From Plasmopara viticola (Eukaryota > Oomycota > Peronosporomycetes > Peronosporales > Peronosporaceae), in NCBI GenBank assembly GCA_001695595.3, contig MBPM02000002.1, forward strand, positions 558,001 to 622,000: DNA of 64,000 nt, given 5' to 3'. Made by a program: the position numbers and the translations under genes. This document shows positions 10,726-23,276 of this stretch, one piece after another. Under the pieces are notes generated by a model, which saw only the letters and a list, made by a program, of their open reading frames with translations, made no database searches and had not been told where the DNA came from. The stretch's first letter is position 1; every line of letters begins with the position of its first letter.

Positions 10726-12807
10726 GAAGGGCCTTTTTCGCTCTGTCTCGACACAAAGCTCAGCACCCTCCTTATAATACCCGCGGCCTCAATTTTTAGT
10801 CAGATCAAAGAAGTGCTTGGCAGACGTTACAGTATATTAGCAGTATGCTCGGTTATCCTGTTTTTGATGTGTGGTCGAGTCTATTCATATAATGACTCAC
10901 CCGTAAAGCTATAAGCAAAGAAGAAGAGTTGCGTTTGATATTTTAGAAAAATCTTTTTTAATAATCTAGACTTGAAAGTGTCAAAAAGAGTCAAACAATA
11001 CATTTATTTGCTTAAAGAAATTTTAATATAGACAAAAAGCAAGTATATTTGTAAATGTTACTTCTTAACAAAAGAAGACGTAGACAAAATGTGGACGAAA
11101 TGTTGTAACTAGGAAGTTTAAGAAACTACAGATAAGATCATATTACTGTCCATGTAAGTCTACTGAAGCTTGTATGTGCTTACTAACGGGACGGACTTTA
11201 CAGATCTCTACAGTGAACCGTGAAATAATTACAAGTTTCTTTATCTCTGTTGAAACCGAAACCACTGTTCATGCAAGTCCAGGTCAAACTAATGATCGCC
11301 GTTAAGCACGACTTCTATTCCCATTAGATCTCGGTGAAAGGTATCGCATAAGACGGACCAGCCTGCAGCTGAAGAAGTGTGCCGGTTAAAAGGATTGCGT
11401 GCACAGTACTTCAAAATTTCAACTAACAACGATTCCTTATGCTATAAATAAAGTGATGGAGGAAACGCGCTTGCCTTTTTCGGATAAGTATTAGGGATAT
11501 TAAGGGCGAAAAAGAATGTAACGATGATCTGCTATTAAAATATAGAGATGATTAAGAACGGAGTAACTTCAGTGGTGGGTCGCGAAGAGAAGTGGGTTCA
11601 TCTGTTTATATCTTGTGTACACAATTGGCTGATCATACTGGTATTGTTTGTCTTGGATTTAGCTCGGCTTTTCTGAGTCTTGAGTGCGTTATAATGAACC
11701 TGTCAAAAAAAGGTGTCTGCAAATGAATAGAAAAACCAAATACCGATTACTACATCAGAAGGCTGTTGGCCATCGGCAATCGTTGCCATACGGTGACTGA
11801 AAAAGCTTTCATCCCTAACGATGCTGAGGAATTGCGTATCCATGAGGCTATAATTTAAAAGCGGACGGCTAACATTGACTCTCACTGTGAAGAACTGAAA
11901 CTTCCCGCTGCAGATAGAAAACCTTGCGCTGGGAAGTACTTCGGACGAATTGAATGTGAGTTTCAAGGGCCACATACCAAAATAAAGATTTTCTTCGTTA
12001 AAGGCATCGAGGATTCGTGGTCATCTCAAAGATTACGCGTCTCGACCACCGAGACCAATACCATATGCACTTTCAAGCGCGTACACACGTTCACGCTAAA
12101 GCGGCTGCTACCCATGTAGAAAACGCAAGGCTGAGAAATTGGCGACCTCTCTCGGCAATCCTTGACCTCTGGGATCAGTGGCATATTCAAATGGAGTGAT
12201 TTCCAAGGCAAAAATGCTGCCATTGGCGCCAAAACCTTCTGTGAAGCTGCAGAGATTTCATATCGAAGCCGCAGTCTTTTGGTCGCGCATCGGAGACTGG
12301 AGGGACCCGCGCTAGATATTTACGTTCCAGCGCGCTGCTTGACATTATGCCGAGACCATTAGGAAGGTTGATATCTCTGATCCATCAGGTAAGCAAATTG
12401 CACTCTGAGCTTAACGACGTAAAGTTTGTCCATGGTGATCAAAATTTAAGGTTCACTTCAAAAATTTGGCAAAACCCAGATAGGTTTTCTAATTGAATAG
12501 TGATGTGATGGGACAGTGCAGTTTGCTCTGTATCTGGAAGGGTTTCTATACCTAAAGCTGACCACTCTTGAAATGGAAGAGACTTGTTGCAAGAGCGGCG
12601 AGTCTGACTTTAAGCTTAACACTTTTGGGATGTACTTTAAGGCAATGGAAGTGTTTAACGCACTTTCATTGATGTGAAGCTTTTTCACGATAAAATAGCC
12701 AGATTACTGATTGCCAAATCATCGCCTGACTGCTCAGACGTCTGTGGACTATCGGGCGAGGTAGAATGATAGGCGCGCGATCTTATCGCGATGGAGTAGG
12801 GGGCTAA
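10726..12807. other. gene-poor stretch
   Basis: Very AT-rich until about 11700, then a few GC-richer coding-like fragments on both strands (11703-12360 and 12458-12690) broken by stops. I recognise no family. They look like decayed coding or transposon sequence. Confidence 0.4.
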
Positions 12808-13110
12808 TTCTTGCGCAGCGGCTCTTTGGCGGGTAAATATCTAAAAAAGCTCGCTGCTTATGGTACAGCCGTGGCCTTTACAGGCGCAGCTTTTGCAGTA
12901 GCCGCATGGAGTCCACATTTGGTGTCGTGGCACCTACGAAAGCCGAACCAACCTTCTTTGGCGCTAGATAATTCATTAAAGCGCAACCCAGCTGACCGAC
13001 AGCGCTAGTTTGATCATTTTAATGAACCAAACGACTTTTCGAATGATTGGGATGGCTCTTCTTTTAGAGGCAATCCAAGTCTTAATGGTGACAGTATAAT
13101 GAGCATTTGA
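12808..13110 (+). pseudogene. broken gene fragment with Ala/Gly-rich hydrophobic segment
   Basis: One frame stays open from 12808 to a TGA at 13110 except for a single TAG at 13006-13008. The first part has a basic start and a strongly hydrophobic Ala/Gly/Phe segment (AAYGTAVAFTGAAFAVAAW) like a membrane helix. It is followed by a basic linker and, after the TAG, a polar Asn/Ser/Asp-rich tail (NEPNDFSNDWDGSSFRGN) ending in SIMSI. That protein-like sequence continues in the same frame on both sides of the stop implies a recent nonsense change. Fragments with a similar hydrophobic segment occur at 48064-48165 (+) and 58089-58319 (-). The function is unknown; an effector or small membrane protein is possible. 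Confidence 0.45.
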
Positions 13111-16100
13111 ATAAAGCCAAGCTTACGTGGTAAAGCTGACTTTAACAGTGTCTTGAAACAAGGATGACTTCCGGTGCGCGACAGGTACATTATAGATATT
13201 TGATATTAGCAAATATTGGATTTGGTAGATTTCACAGAATTAAACTTTGTACTTATGCTATTTGATGAAACAGAATGAATATCAGTATGATCCACAACGG
13301 AAGTGTCTCAAAACACACCAGTATCTCCCGCTGCAATTTCTTTAAATATAGTGCGTGTAACCCTGGCCCCGTGACTACATTTGAATGGCAATATTTTAGC
13401 GGTACTTGATCGAATTCTTAATTGTTGATACTCAACTTGGGTCATATGTGCTAACCGAAAGTCAAAATGCAAAAAAGAATCCATTCGAATATTAGTCAAA
13501 GGCAAGGTCAAGCAAAAATTTGGCAGCAAATCGCTTGTGGAAAGCAGACAGCAAGTCAGCTTTTACAAAGTGATCTTTAACTAGTGCCAAGTGCTCAAGA
13601 AATCCAAAAACCACAGGAAAAATTTAATCAAAGCTACTAAGCCTGAAAATTTAACAATTCTTTTAGTATAAAAAGGCCATTGCTGGAACCTACCGCATCG
13701 CTGAGCTTGTCGCATCTGTTTGATGAGTTTTCCGCTATCTACTGTGAGGATTCCTTAAATAGGTATTCAATCCTTTTGAAAAAGTCTTCTTAGAAATATA
13801 TGCTTACACAGGCGTAAGTTTTATTTAATCATGTTTCCTCTGCACTTTGAACTTACCATAAAATTTAATTTTAGGGGTGTATATGGTGTCAAGTTGAGGT
13901 AATTCTTGGCTCATTCTTTCTTAGTTAAACGTATTATTACCGCATTATTTGTTAATAATATGCGGTATAACAAATATCTTAAAGTTTTCAAAAAAATGGG
14001 ATTGACTCCATCTACACTAATGTATTACCAGGACAATGATCCCAAAATTGGGATGCTCATGCTTTAGTCGTGCAGCTTCATGCGCAACTTCATTAATCCA
14101 AACGCATCCGTGAAGCTGCAATACCGAACATTACTAACAGGCATAGGGTGGCCTTTGCAGAGCAACACGCATTCAATTGCCCAGTAGCGCTATTTTTTGG
14201 TCTTGTCCTTAAACAATATAAGCTCCCACTTAGATGTTTGTGATTTTTTTACCCACACCGTTTAGAAGCATAACTTCATATTTGTCTGATTAGAAGTCGA
14301 ATGTACATAAAGCATTGTTATCAAACAGCTATATTGCGTTGTCTGAGCATAACATGGTGACTTGAACTGCCTTCAAGTGTAATTCCATTCTGTACTTACA
14401 AGCAAATTTGTTTGCAAAATGTCACTACAACCGTAATTGGGTGACGAAAAAACCCGCGTAAGCTGAAATTTTTGCTCACACTAATTATAAGCACCACCGC
14501 AACGGAAACATTATGCTTGCCCTCATCTAAAAGAAGACCAAAGCCGCTCTTAGTTACTTTGTTTGCAGCAAGAATGATAGCATGATCATTTATTTTCTCT
14601 TATCCGGTGTTAAAATTCGTCTTCTGTTTTCTCTGTGAAGTGCTTGACACTCACATTGAACGAATTCAAATTAGGCGGGCCATAGATGTAAATCGACAGC
14701 TTCTTTAAGCGGACACCTTTGTGAACATGCGCTCACGACAACTCAACAGAAAGTTGCATGAGATCCTTCGTCTGGGTGAAGGCCAGAGCATCGTTCGTTA
14801 ACAGCAAAGTGCTTTTGAAAGACAAAGTGCACTCTAACAGCTTCATAAATGGTGTTGACCATTTTTATGCTGTTGTGTAGTGAGCTAAGCTGACCAAGCT
14901 AAGAACATATAAGTTGCGGAAATCGGCAGCTTAAGAATACTGCAGCTTGGCCGAAAAATAAGCTTTTGCCACTTCAGGACTTTGAACGCGCTGTGATCGC
15001 TTGACATTTTAATTCAGGTGCAGTCATGCGCTAGCAAACCTTTTTGGATACCTAATACACTTTCATTGTTACATATTTAACATTCATGGAAGATTTTAAA
15101 CGATCAGAACATCAAGAGCTCACCTGTTTTAACATAAGTAAGATTTCAATCTAATATGAAGCGCACTTCTTGACAAAGAGCGGGCGTTTTGCTCATACGT
15201 TTCTTCAGCGTAAGCTTTTTTACAAGCGGTGCATATTTGACTACGTACCATGCCACGCATTTACATGGCAGGGTAGTTTACTTGTATCTCCTCCATCTAC
15301 GTAATGAGCTCTGCAGACGATGTTAGTGTGTTGTCAACTATTTGACACCGGTCTTGTAGAACTCGAAAATATTGAAGCTGAAATACTGATCAAATTGATA
15401 AAATCCTACTAGAACCCTCAAAATCATACGGCAAGCACGTGCTAATAATAGGTTAAAAAATGCACCTTCTGCAAAACTTACACACCAAATGTATAATTTG
15501 TTTGTTATTAAAGTGTCAGTTTGTTTACAGCTTTGGTGTAGTAGTAGGATACGATTTAAAATGCGCGTGTGCGGCTCAAAAGCAACTTTTTTTGCTCGTA
15601 AGTAAGGGGTGTACTGATCACTGTATCTTGCACATCTAATTTGATTCTGTGCCTCTTGCATGCTAAGGTCGTCAACTACTCTAATAGAAAAAAAATATAG
15701 GCAGCAAAATATGCACGGGGACAAATTCTACGCTTACTACTTCCAAACGTAGGCTTTATTAATTCGCAGGTTCTGTCAGCCTTGTGTAATAGGCTTGCCG
15801 TTTACCGATCTAATGCGTTTACTTAATTCCTTAACTGTAGCGTGTTCAAGAAATTTCCGATATTTAACTCCTTCAAAATTTGAAAGAGTAGCCAAGGATT
15901 AGTTTTACGAGCAAGTCTTTTGTCGTCATCATATTCTTGATCGTCGTTGTCTTTCCCCTCGACGATTGAGGTCAATTTAATTTCTAATTCAGCTCCTTCT
16001 ATTGTTAAACTATGCATCTATAGTCAAATCATCCTGTTAACTTTATGCGAGCTTGTAAAGCTTTATACTAGTAAAGTACAGAGTATATAGTCCAAATCGT

Positions 16101-18019
16101 ATACGGGCAGCAATTAAATGCGCGCTCTTAAATCTGATTAAAGGGCATATATAGGCTTGCACCGTGCAAAATTACGTGCGGTTTACGTCCATAAATATTA
16201 AGACAACGGCTAAAATTCAAACGGATGGGTCTGAGGGACCGAAATAAGCTTGTACTGGAGCATGCTTAGTAAAGAAGCTTTTTGCCAATAAAAAACCGAT
16301 GGTGATTATGACTGACAATGTTTTTTAGATAAAGTTCGCCCGGTAAGAAGGATTATCTTACACACCACGAAAATGGAGGCACTAAGTGCCGAGGAACACG
16401 CGTTTTTCAGCGCTACGGGCTCTCATCAACTATTGCCAAGAAAATATAAGGGTTGCATTATGTTCCGTTATTGTCCACTTTATCTCTGGAGCAATCGTGC
16501 AAGGCACAAGTGATGATGGGCGGAATGATCCGTCCACCATCGGGTAGGTGACTGGCGGTCATGCTCTCTGGATACTGTATCCAAATGCAAGAGGACCTCC
16601 CCACGGGTATTGCATTGCCGACAAATGCGGCGGCACCGATCTCTATTTCGTGTGTCACAATACCCTGTGACGGTTTTCGCTTATGAGGCAATCAAAGAGC
16701 AAAAGTTGTCTGAAAAGCCGACTCTACAAAGCAACTCCACGGTGACTATGCTCGTGCTTTTAGTACTGCACTAAAGCTTACAAATCAATTTGACTCGGCA
16801 TCTTGAATATAAATTGGCTTGCAACCATACTTTTGATAATTTATGTAACTATTACCGCCACGATGCGATTAATTAAACTTTTTCTGACCAGAACTTTTTT
16901 TAAGGATAAAGACGTGAGCCAAGGGTGTAATTTAAGTACTAGATACGTTAGCGATAACTCCCTTTGCCGATATATTGCCTTTCGAAAATGTCAATCAAGC
17001 GCTTTGAGACAAGTTTTGAGGGTAATCATGGAGCTACCCTGACGTATGACCAGAAATTGCAAATTGCTTATTTTATGTAATATTGCAAGTATCTACTAAC
17101 AAGTTTGCTCAAGCATTTTCCCAGAATTTATAAAGCGAAATAACAACGCACCTTTATGAAAAGATCACGAATCATGGGATATATGTATCCAGGCTTTTTG
17201 GTAAACAGGATGTAAAGTGCTAATTTGGTTTCACAACAGAATATGTATCCATACAAAACCTAAATGAAAAAATGCGGTTTGATTTAATTTGCATGCCAGC
17301 TTCACGATGCTACATTTTCCGTTAAATTGACCTTTGCTGCAAAGAAACTATTGATTTTCACCTATGTCACCGTTGTAAGCAAATCCACACACATAGATTT
17401 GCACGTAACTAGCAAACTAAACAGTGCGACCCCATTCAATGTGAAGTTCCGTACGTAGTATGACAAAACTGAAGCATTCAAACTTCAGAACGGCTTTATG
17501 TCGTCCAGATCTTAGAACCGAAAGCTATTTTTAATCAGGGATAGGAAGCCACAATATTAAATGAATCCTACGAACCCAATTCCGTCTTGGAACAAATACT
17601 GATCTTTAATAAAGCAGCCGATAAGCCATTTCGGACAAGACACCTTATGATCGAGAATACAAGTTCTGCCATTTTGGAAACAAAAGATCAAAAGTAAATT
17701 TAATCATTTGCAAGCTATAATAAATACGCATATCATAGACGGCGTTTTAAGGCGCACATCCGTTTCTTCACAAAACCTCAACCAGTGTGGCAGGATTAAG
17801 AAGCCTACCAGCCACTGCATGTCCACCCAATCCCGCAAAATTGATCGTTGGCAACGCTTTTCTGACCTCATGAGACTCAAAATTTTGGCATTTAATACAA
17901 GTCTAGGACGTCTGATACATCCTCCAAAAAAGGGCGACAGTGTACGCCCACTACTACTAAAAATATTCTAATTTGTTTGTATTACCCAATTTATTCTCCC
18001 ATATTTTCTTTTGTCATAA
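13111..18019. other. gene-poor AT-rich stretch
   Basis: About 4.9 kb without a recognisable gene. A patch at about 16370-16740 is coding-like on both strands but full of stops. A patch at about 17780-17960 is similar to 38390-38570 in the same orientation (shared CCTACCAGCC and ACGTCTGA blocks), so it is probably an old dispersed repeat. The remainder shows nothing I can name. Confidence 0.45.
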
Positions 18020-18027
18020 AGATATTG

Positions 18028-18355
18028 CGCTTCGGAAAAGGTTGGGGTGACGCCCTCCTTCCAAGCGCGGGGTCCAAATGCTCGCGCGCTCCGGGCAGGT
18101 GCTCTCGGACTTCTGCAGGTCTCTAACGAGTCTCACCCTCGGCGCGACGGTCTCCAGCACCAGGGTGCCACTTGGGCTCCTACCAAGTCAGAGCTAAACA
18201 AAATAATGGAAGACCCTCACGACCTCGGTGCTGGCTGCACTGCCCGCCGAACGAGACCCGACGTATGCGGACACCACTCTATGCCGTGGACTAGCCATAG
18301 AGCCTAGCACGTGCATAACTTGGCAACGCGATAACGTAATACAATACAATACAAG
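18028..18355 (+). mobile_element. LINE copy A, both ends kept, interior deleted
   Basis: This 328-bp copy begins with the same 5' block as the 54.8-kb copy (GGAAAAGGTTGGGGTGACGC) and ends with the same 3' block (TTGGCAACGCGATAACGTAA) plus a short TACAA repeat tail. It is flanked by the 8-bp direct repeat AGATATTG at 18020-18027 and 18356-18363, a target site duplication. Compared with the longer copy it lacks two internal stretches: most of the endonuclease/reverse-transcriptase region, and the segment after the TACCAAGTCAGAGCT block. It cannot move on its own. Confidence 0.85.
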
Positions 18356-18363
18356 AGATATTG

Positions 18364-19159
18364 AATTTAATCCTTTTGTTTGTCGTTTTGTGTAGAATGG
18401 TCGCATTTTTTGTCCAACTCATCAAAATGAGCTGAATCTCCAAGCAGTAAGATAATTGGTTTCATAAGAGATTTAAGCTCACACTAGAGACTTGGGAAAT
18501 TTGCTTTATCCAAGTCTTTTCCTATCAAAGTCTTGCTGATTAAACGCTCAATTTGATGTATGAGCTTATCGAAATAAAAAGTGTGGAGTTCGTCAATGCG
18601 CGGATTGCATTGATAAGGCAAGCTCATTTTTTTTACTGCTTGTCAGCCCATGAATTTGTGTATAAGAGCTGTGAGTCGACCGCATGATTGACGTTCAATC
18701 TAATCGTTAAAGTTCTAATTTTGATTTAGCAAGTGAACCTAATAAATGAGCCATTTATGTCGAAATACAGGGATAAAACGCGGGATTTTGTTAGTCGCTA
18801 TCACGTCCATTTAGATCTGGTTCTACAAACACAGTTTCCTCAAACGGCTGCACTTAGATATATGAGGGATACCGGTCGAAACAGATGCGGTATGAGGATC
18901 ACTTTGCTTGTCTTGTCACCAGCTTCTAGCGAACCAAAGAGAACATCAAAGTTTATGGGCTCCCGACAGTCTGCCAGTAATACCCGACTTTGCAAAGAAG
19001 CCAACATGTGGGCTTGTGGATTTGACCCTCTGACACGATTTACAGATTGATTTGCACATTATTGTCAACGTACTCAAACATATGGCCTACTAATGTGTAT
19101 TGGAAACCAAAAATGTTTTTTAGTTAGATAAAGCACAATATGTATTTCGTACTTCAAAT
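18364..19159. other. outer left arm, decayed sequence
   Basis: No gene is seen. By eye this segment can be aligned, in inverted orientation and with many substitutions, to about 46510-47300 (for example the CTTCTTTGCAAAGTCGGG-like block with 46699 onward). It marks the fading outer part of the left duplication arm. Confidence 0.4.
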
Positions 19160-21231
19160 CAGCGTTGTTTGGAGCAATAAATTGAATCGTTCGGATTTCT
19201 CCTTAAGTAGGGCTGATTGACTATTCCCTCACAGCGATGCAGCTGCGATGAGGAACGCTCCAAAGGAATAATTTTAGTATCCATTTTGTACGCCTGAAGA
19301 TTTTTTGACTAAATAACTTTTAGCGTTGGTAATTTGAGCTATTTTAAAGCTTGATCTGCAAGAAAGTGTGTCAGCAGCCGCTAAAGCTTGTCTGATTTGT
19401 GTTTAGCGCGAATTATATGTTTCCAATGATTGACAGCCGTACTGCCATTTGTGAAGACATGTAGGGTTTACTTAATGCCAACTGCTGAAATGTATGGCTT
19501 GAACAGCCTACAATAGCTTGGAGCCCAGACGATGTTCCCAAAGCTTTACTAGCACAAACTTGTAATCTGCAAATGTTCTATTCGGTTTGGCAGACTTAAG
19601 CAGCAATCCTCCCCCAGACGACTTTATGGTTTGGAGTCACCCCAAAGAAGATGCGGCTTGACCAGAGGGGCGATTCTAAGAGCAATCTCTAGCGTATACA
19701 CTTGGCCGCACAATAACGGAACCTCTCATGAAAAAGGCACGTAATGGGAACGGCCTCCGGTGCTTTTAGACTACCTAAGCTGCAAATTCGTGTGAAGATC
19801 GGTGTGATGCTGATCCACCTTAGGGACGCTTTCATAAAATTGCGATGAGGCGTGCCCTAGACGTTTAAAGAGCTCGTGGGAGTCGTTGTAAATCACTGGA
19901 CCGACTTTGTCAACACTTTTCGTCGGTTCTTGAAGATTGGACCAGAGCAAAGAAGCCCTTCAAAAGCAAATTGAGACATTTCGATCGCAAATTGGGGTAT
20001 CATGGAAGAGATACTCGATATTCATGTCCTTAGTACCTGGCTTAGCTTTGTGCTGAAGCCGGAACATCCGAGGTGAGCCGTTTTTGACACACTGAGTGAA
20101 CAGACTGCGCTCTTCAATATAAGAATGTGAACAATATCGTTCACAAAGGCTGGCTATTGAATTAATTAGTGCGAAATCTCACCCGTTGTTCTCGGACTTA
20201 ATTTCGTCTTTTATAGTGCTGGAAAGTGCAAAAGAATATCACTTTACCAGGTGCCTTATCCACAGGCTTCTTTCAATGCCGAGTATAATCTTCTTGCAAA
20301 TATTGATGCGGTGCTAAAAGAAAGATGGCTGCCGCTAGGTTGCCCTGGGACAAAGACTTTTTTAACCAAATTTTTCTTGTAAAATTTGTGCAAGTGGCCA
20401 TAAAGAGCCCTCGTGTCGGCGAAGCAGATGATCGTCTTGCTCGACACCATGACATCTCCCCCCACCAAGACTTAGGACACGTCCAAAATATGGATGAATC
20501 TTGTGCATTTCTGGAACGCCTTGATGGTTAATTTGGCTGTAACGAAAGCTGCCAGTCACTCGGGTCATTAATAATATCCATCACGGTCCATCAGCATTCA
20601 AGTCGACTCCGCGCCCAACATCATGCCTGCCTTTAAGGTTTCGCTTGTACTTGAGGCCGCACCTGTGCCCAGGGCGGCGAAAAGTGACTCGCACATCAAA
20701 TAGTTGCTTGGATTAGAAAAGCCGAGGATGATCTTTAACTTTCGTCGCAATGGATAGCATATCACCTCCCTTTTTACACCTGATTCTCTACGTACACCTC
20801 CACTTCTTAGTGATGAAGACAATGAACGACTCCAAAAGTGCTCCAGTGAGCATTCGTCAGGAACTTTGCCCGCTGTAACAGCAAATGAGCCTAGGAATAG
20901 CGCCAATGTAGTTGGTTTCACTAGCCAAGCTAAGCCTATCAAAAGTGCTGAGATGCCAAGCTCACCAATTGTGCACTTTCCCCGCCTAGACATAGCAGAC
21001 CATGGCAGATTACAAATGTAAAGACTCGAGGTAAAGTATCCTCTTTGGCAATGTCACCAACTTCAGCAACGGAGACGCCAACCCACTGTAAATCATAGGT
21101 GACAATGAGTTTTGCCCACCACCGGAGTGAATTTTGGTGGATTGGCAATGGCTAGGCAGATGCACACAGATTGGCTTTGCGCTTAATTTATTCGTCACTT
21201 TTGCATTTTTCGTCATTTTTGCATCACCCAA
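19160..21231 (-). pseudogene. decayed gene, left-arm copy
   Basis: Several protein-like minus-strand stretches, broken by frameshifts and stops, follow in order. They include SALLIGLAWLVKPTTLALFL with AGKVPDECSLEHFW, then NYLMCESLFAALGTGAA, then a basic YKKNLVKKVFVPGQPSGSH segment, then RMFRLQHKAKPGTKDMN. The same pieces in the same order appear in 44300-46530 (for example ICESLLAALCKGAA and AGKVPGECSVKC). Shared protein-level traces in two independently decaying copies indicate a once-coding ancestor, either a host gene downstream of the ATPase or a transposon. I cannot name the family. A hydrophobic segment near its start suggests a membrane or secreted protein. Confidence 0.5.
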
Positions 21232-21279
21232 CCTACATCTTTGTACAGGCTAGCAATCAATACGGGATACCAAGAAATA

Positions 21280-21437
21280 GGGAACCGTTAAACTGCCGGT
21301 ACCCCTTGATTTGAGCCAATGAGATTAAACTAAATCCACCAATGGGAGCACTTTATCTCTGTTAATGAACACAGTGTTTTTTAACCAATAAAAGCGAAAG
21401 CAATACCCATCCGGTACCCCTTTTTGTCAACTGCCTT
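21280..21437 (+). repeat. left terminal inverted repeat
   Basis: It begins GGGAACCGTTAAACTGCCGG and, reverse complemented, matches 23096-23276 along its whole length, including the GGTGGATTTAGTTTAATC and GTGTTCATTAACAGAGATAA blocks. The direct repeat AAGAAATA lies immediately outside. Confidence 0.9.
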
Positions 21438-21521
21438 GTTTTGCTCCTACTCAATATCACTCTTTTCAACATAACTCTTCTCAATATCACTCTTCTCGCA
21501 CTCTTCTTCTCGCAATGAACA

Positions 21522-23064
21522 CTATGCAACCCCTAGAGAGATCTCGTACAGCTTTCTGGAAGACGCATAGTCGGCGGTTCCATGCACGCTTATAAGGACG
21601 AAATCGTAATGAGGCTGCTTTGACAAGTGATACTCGCATAGATTGAACAAAAATTCGACTTTGGCTGAGATTTGCTCAGCTGTGATAATACCCTGAGAAA
21701 AAAGCATTCCTTGTGCGAACTTTTCGCGATTTGGAGCAACCATTGCAATACTCCGAAATAGTTGCTTTAAGTTGTCGAGTAAGTTCGATCGACCAGCGCA
21801 ACCTGGGTTCATCGTTTCAGAGAATCCTACATCAGGATGAACCTTTACGCTCTTGCTCAGTAACTCGATAGTAGTAGTGAAGTTGCTGCCATTGGTGAGT
21901 GTTTGCGAGTTGACAACAGCCTTACCGCCCTTCAAGGACGAAGCCCGCATTAAATTGCCAAATTTGTTGCGATACGGCAGAAAGCACGCGCTCCTTAAAA
22001 CGATTAATCTCGTCAAAGCACCCTCATGCGCCCACATGGCATAGCTCAACCAAAATACGACCCATCGCTTGATAATCGAAGTGCTCGTCACAATTAAAGA
22101 CCAGCACAAAGCGGCCCAGCAAATCCCAGAGCCTTCACCGACTCTGTTTTTCCTGTGCCCGCAGGACCGATTGAATTGCAACCCATACCAAAGTCCAATG
22201 CCTGTGTCAATGTGAGATAGCAACGCTCTGTAAGAGTAGTTTGCACAAGCCTCTCACCGACACCAACGTACTCAAATCCATACGAAAAGCTGCCGTTAGA
22301 AATCCGAAAAGTAAGTTTCTTCAACGGGTTTTACTCCTTCGCTTGGAAGTAGTGAGGCATGTGATACAGCCATCGGAAATCTTTTACTGTGCTTACCTTG
22401 GTATGGCTTAATCGGCTTGTAACGCTCTTCTGGTGCACAAGCTCTGTAATCAATTGTTCATACTTTTTACGCACATCGTTCTTTACATCCGTCATGACGC
22501 GCTCACTCAAAATGATCAGCAACTTATTCAGCTGCTCACCAACAACAGATAGATGTTCCTCTCCAGCGTTAAAGACGCTCTCAACTTCTTTTGACCATTG
22601 AAGTTGAGTAGCAAGAATAATTACCTGAACCGGGAACTCTGAGACCCATTTCGAATACGCGTCAGCCTTAACACTTGTCGAATAATTGCGTACAGCTTCC
22701 TCTAAAAGTAGCGATAGAGTCTTTCGCATGTGCTCGTCTACCTTGCCTAATCAGATATTAATGCGGGCTTCGTCTGCCGTTTTCACGGGTCCTTAAAGTG
22801 AACAGCTTCACCTTCACGTGAAACCATTCCAACATTTGCGCTTGTAGTATTTTCTATCTCTAGCGAAGAAATGCCAGCAAACATTTTCGATAGATTGCGC
22901 TGGATTTGTATCGGCTCTTTGCTATTGGCATTCATTTCCAACAAGCCTCCGTCACCCACGAAGTAAAAGCGAGAAAAAGCAGCTCGCTGGCGGTCCAAGT
23001 ATTCACCCAAGGCACGCTGAACATTACCCTTCATGTCCTGTTGACGCTCAGGCGAATGATACAA
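21522..23064 (-). pseudogene. cytoplasmic dynein heavy chain fragment (linker to AAA1), broken
   Basis: This is a captured fragment of the microtubule motor heavy chain. In order on the minus strand: linker part with AAFSRFYFVGDGGLLEMN and KMFAGISSLE (about 23000-22800); a linker helix region with HMRKTLSLLLEEAV (about 22725); then AAA1 with [20 protein letters not shown], the P-loop [15 protein letters not shown], a Walker-B region near 22000, and MNPGCAGRSNLLDNLKQLFR. The frame changes at least twice. Two conserved tryptophans are TGA: one before LGKVDEHMRK and one before GCFDEIN in Walker B. Only about 510 of the ~4000+ residues of a heavy chain are present and no introns are seen, so it cannot make a motor. 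Confidence 0.9.
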
Positions 23065-23095
23065 CAGGTGAGTAGGAGTTATTTCTTAAAAAACA

Positions 23096-23276
23096 AGGCA
23101 GTTGACAAAAAGGGGTACCGGACGGGTATTGCTTACTCTTTTAATTGGTTGAAAAACCACTGTGTTCATTAACAGAGATAAAGTGCTCCCAATGGTGGAT
23201 TTAGTTTAATCTTATTGGCTAAAATCAAGGAGTACCGGCAGTTTACCAAAAGGGTACCGGCAGTTAGATGGTTCCC
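23096..23276 (-). repeat. right terminal inverted repeat
   Basis: This is the inverted partner of 21280-21437. It ends GGTTCCC at 23276, followed directly by the second AAGAAATA. It is about 25 bp longer than the left one because the CTGCCGGTAC-containing block is duplicated near its outer end. Confidence 0.9.

Larger units (their letters stand above)
21280..23276 (-). mobile_element. Pack-type TIR element carrying a dynein heavy chain fragment
   Basis: The element is 1997 bp, bounded by terminal inverted repeats starting GGGAACC (21280-21437 and 23096-23276). It is flanked by a perfect 8-bp direct repeat AAGAAATA at 21272-21279 and 23277-23284. The right repeat contains an extra internal copy of the CTGCCGGTAC block. 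No transposase is encoded. The cargo (about 23064 to 21522, minus strand) is a host dynein gene fragment. Long inverted repeats fit Mutator-like elements, while an 8-bp duplication also fits hAT or Merlin elements, so the superfamily is open. It interrupts the left arm only; the right arm has no counterpart. Confidence 0.85.

Noticed and set aside
16458..16691. Minus-strand frame beginning MPHKRKP, resembling a fumarase/adenylosuccinate lyase signature
   Set aside because: The resemblance is limited to a few residues; nothing else of the lyase superfamily follows.
20256..20531. Open frames on both strands as a small gene
   Set aside because: Comparison with the right arm shows they are pieces of a decayed sequence, with frame changes between copies.
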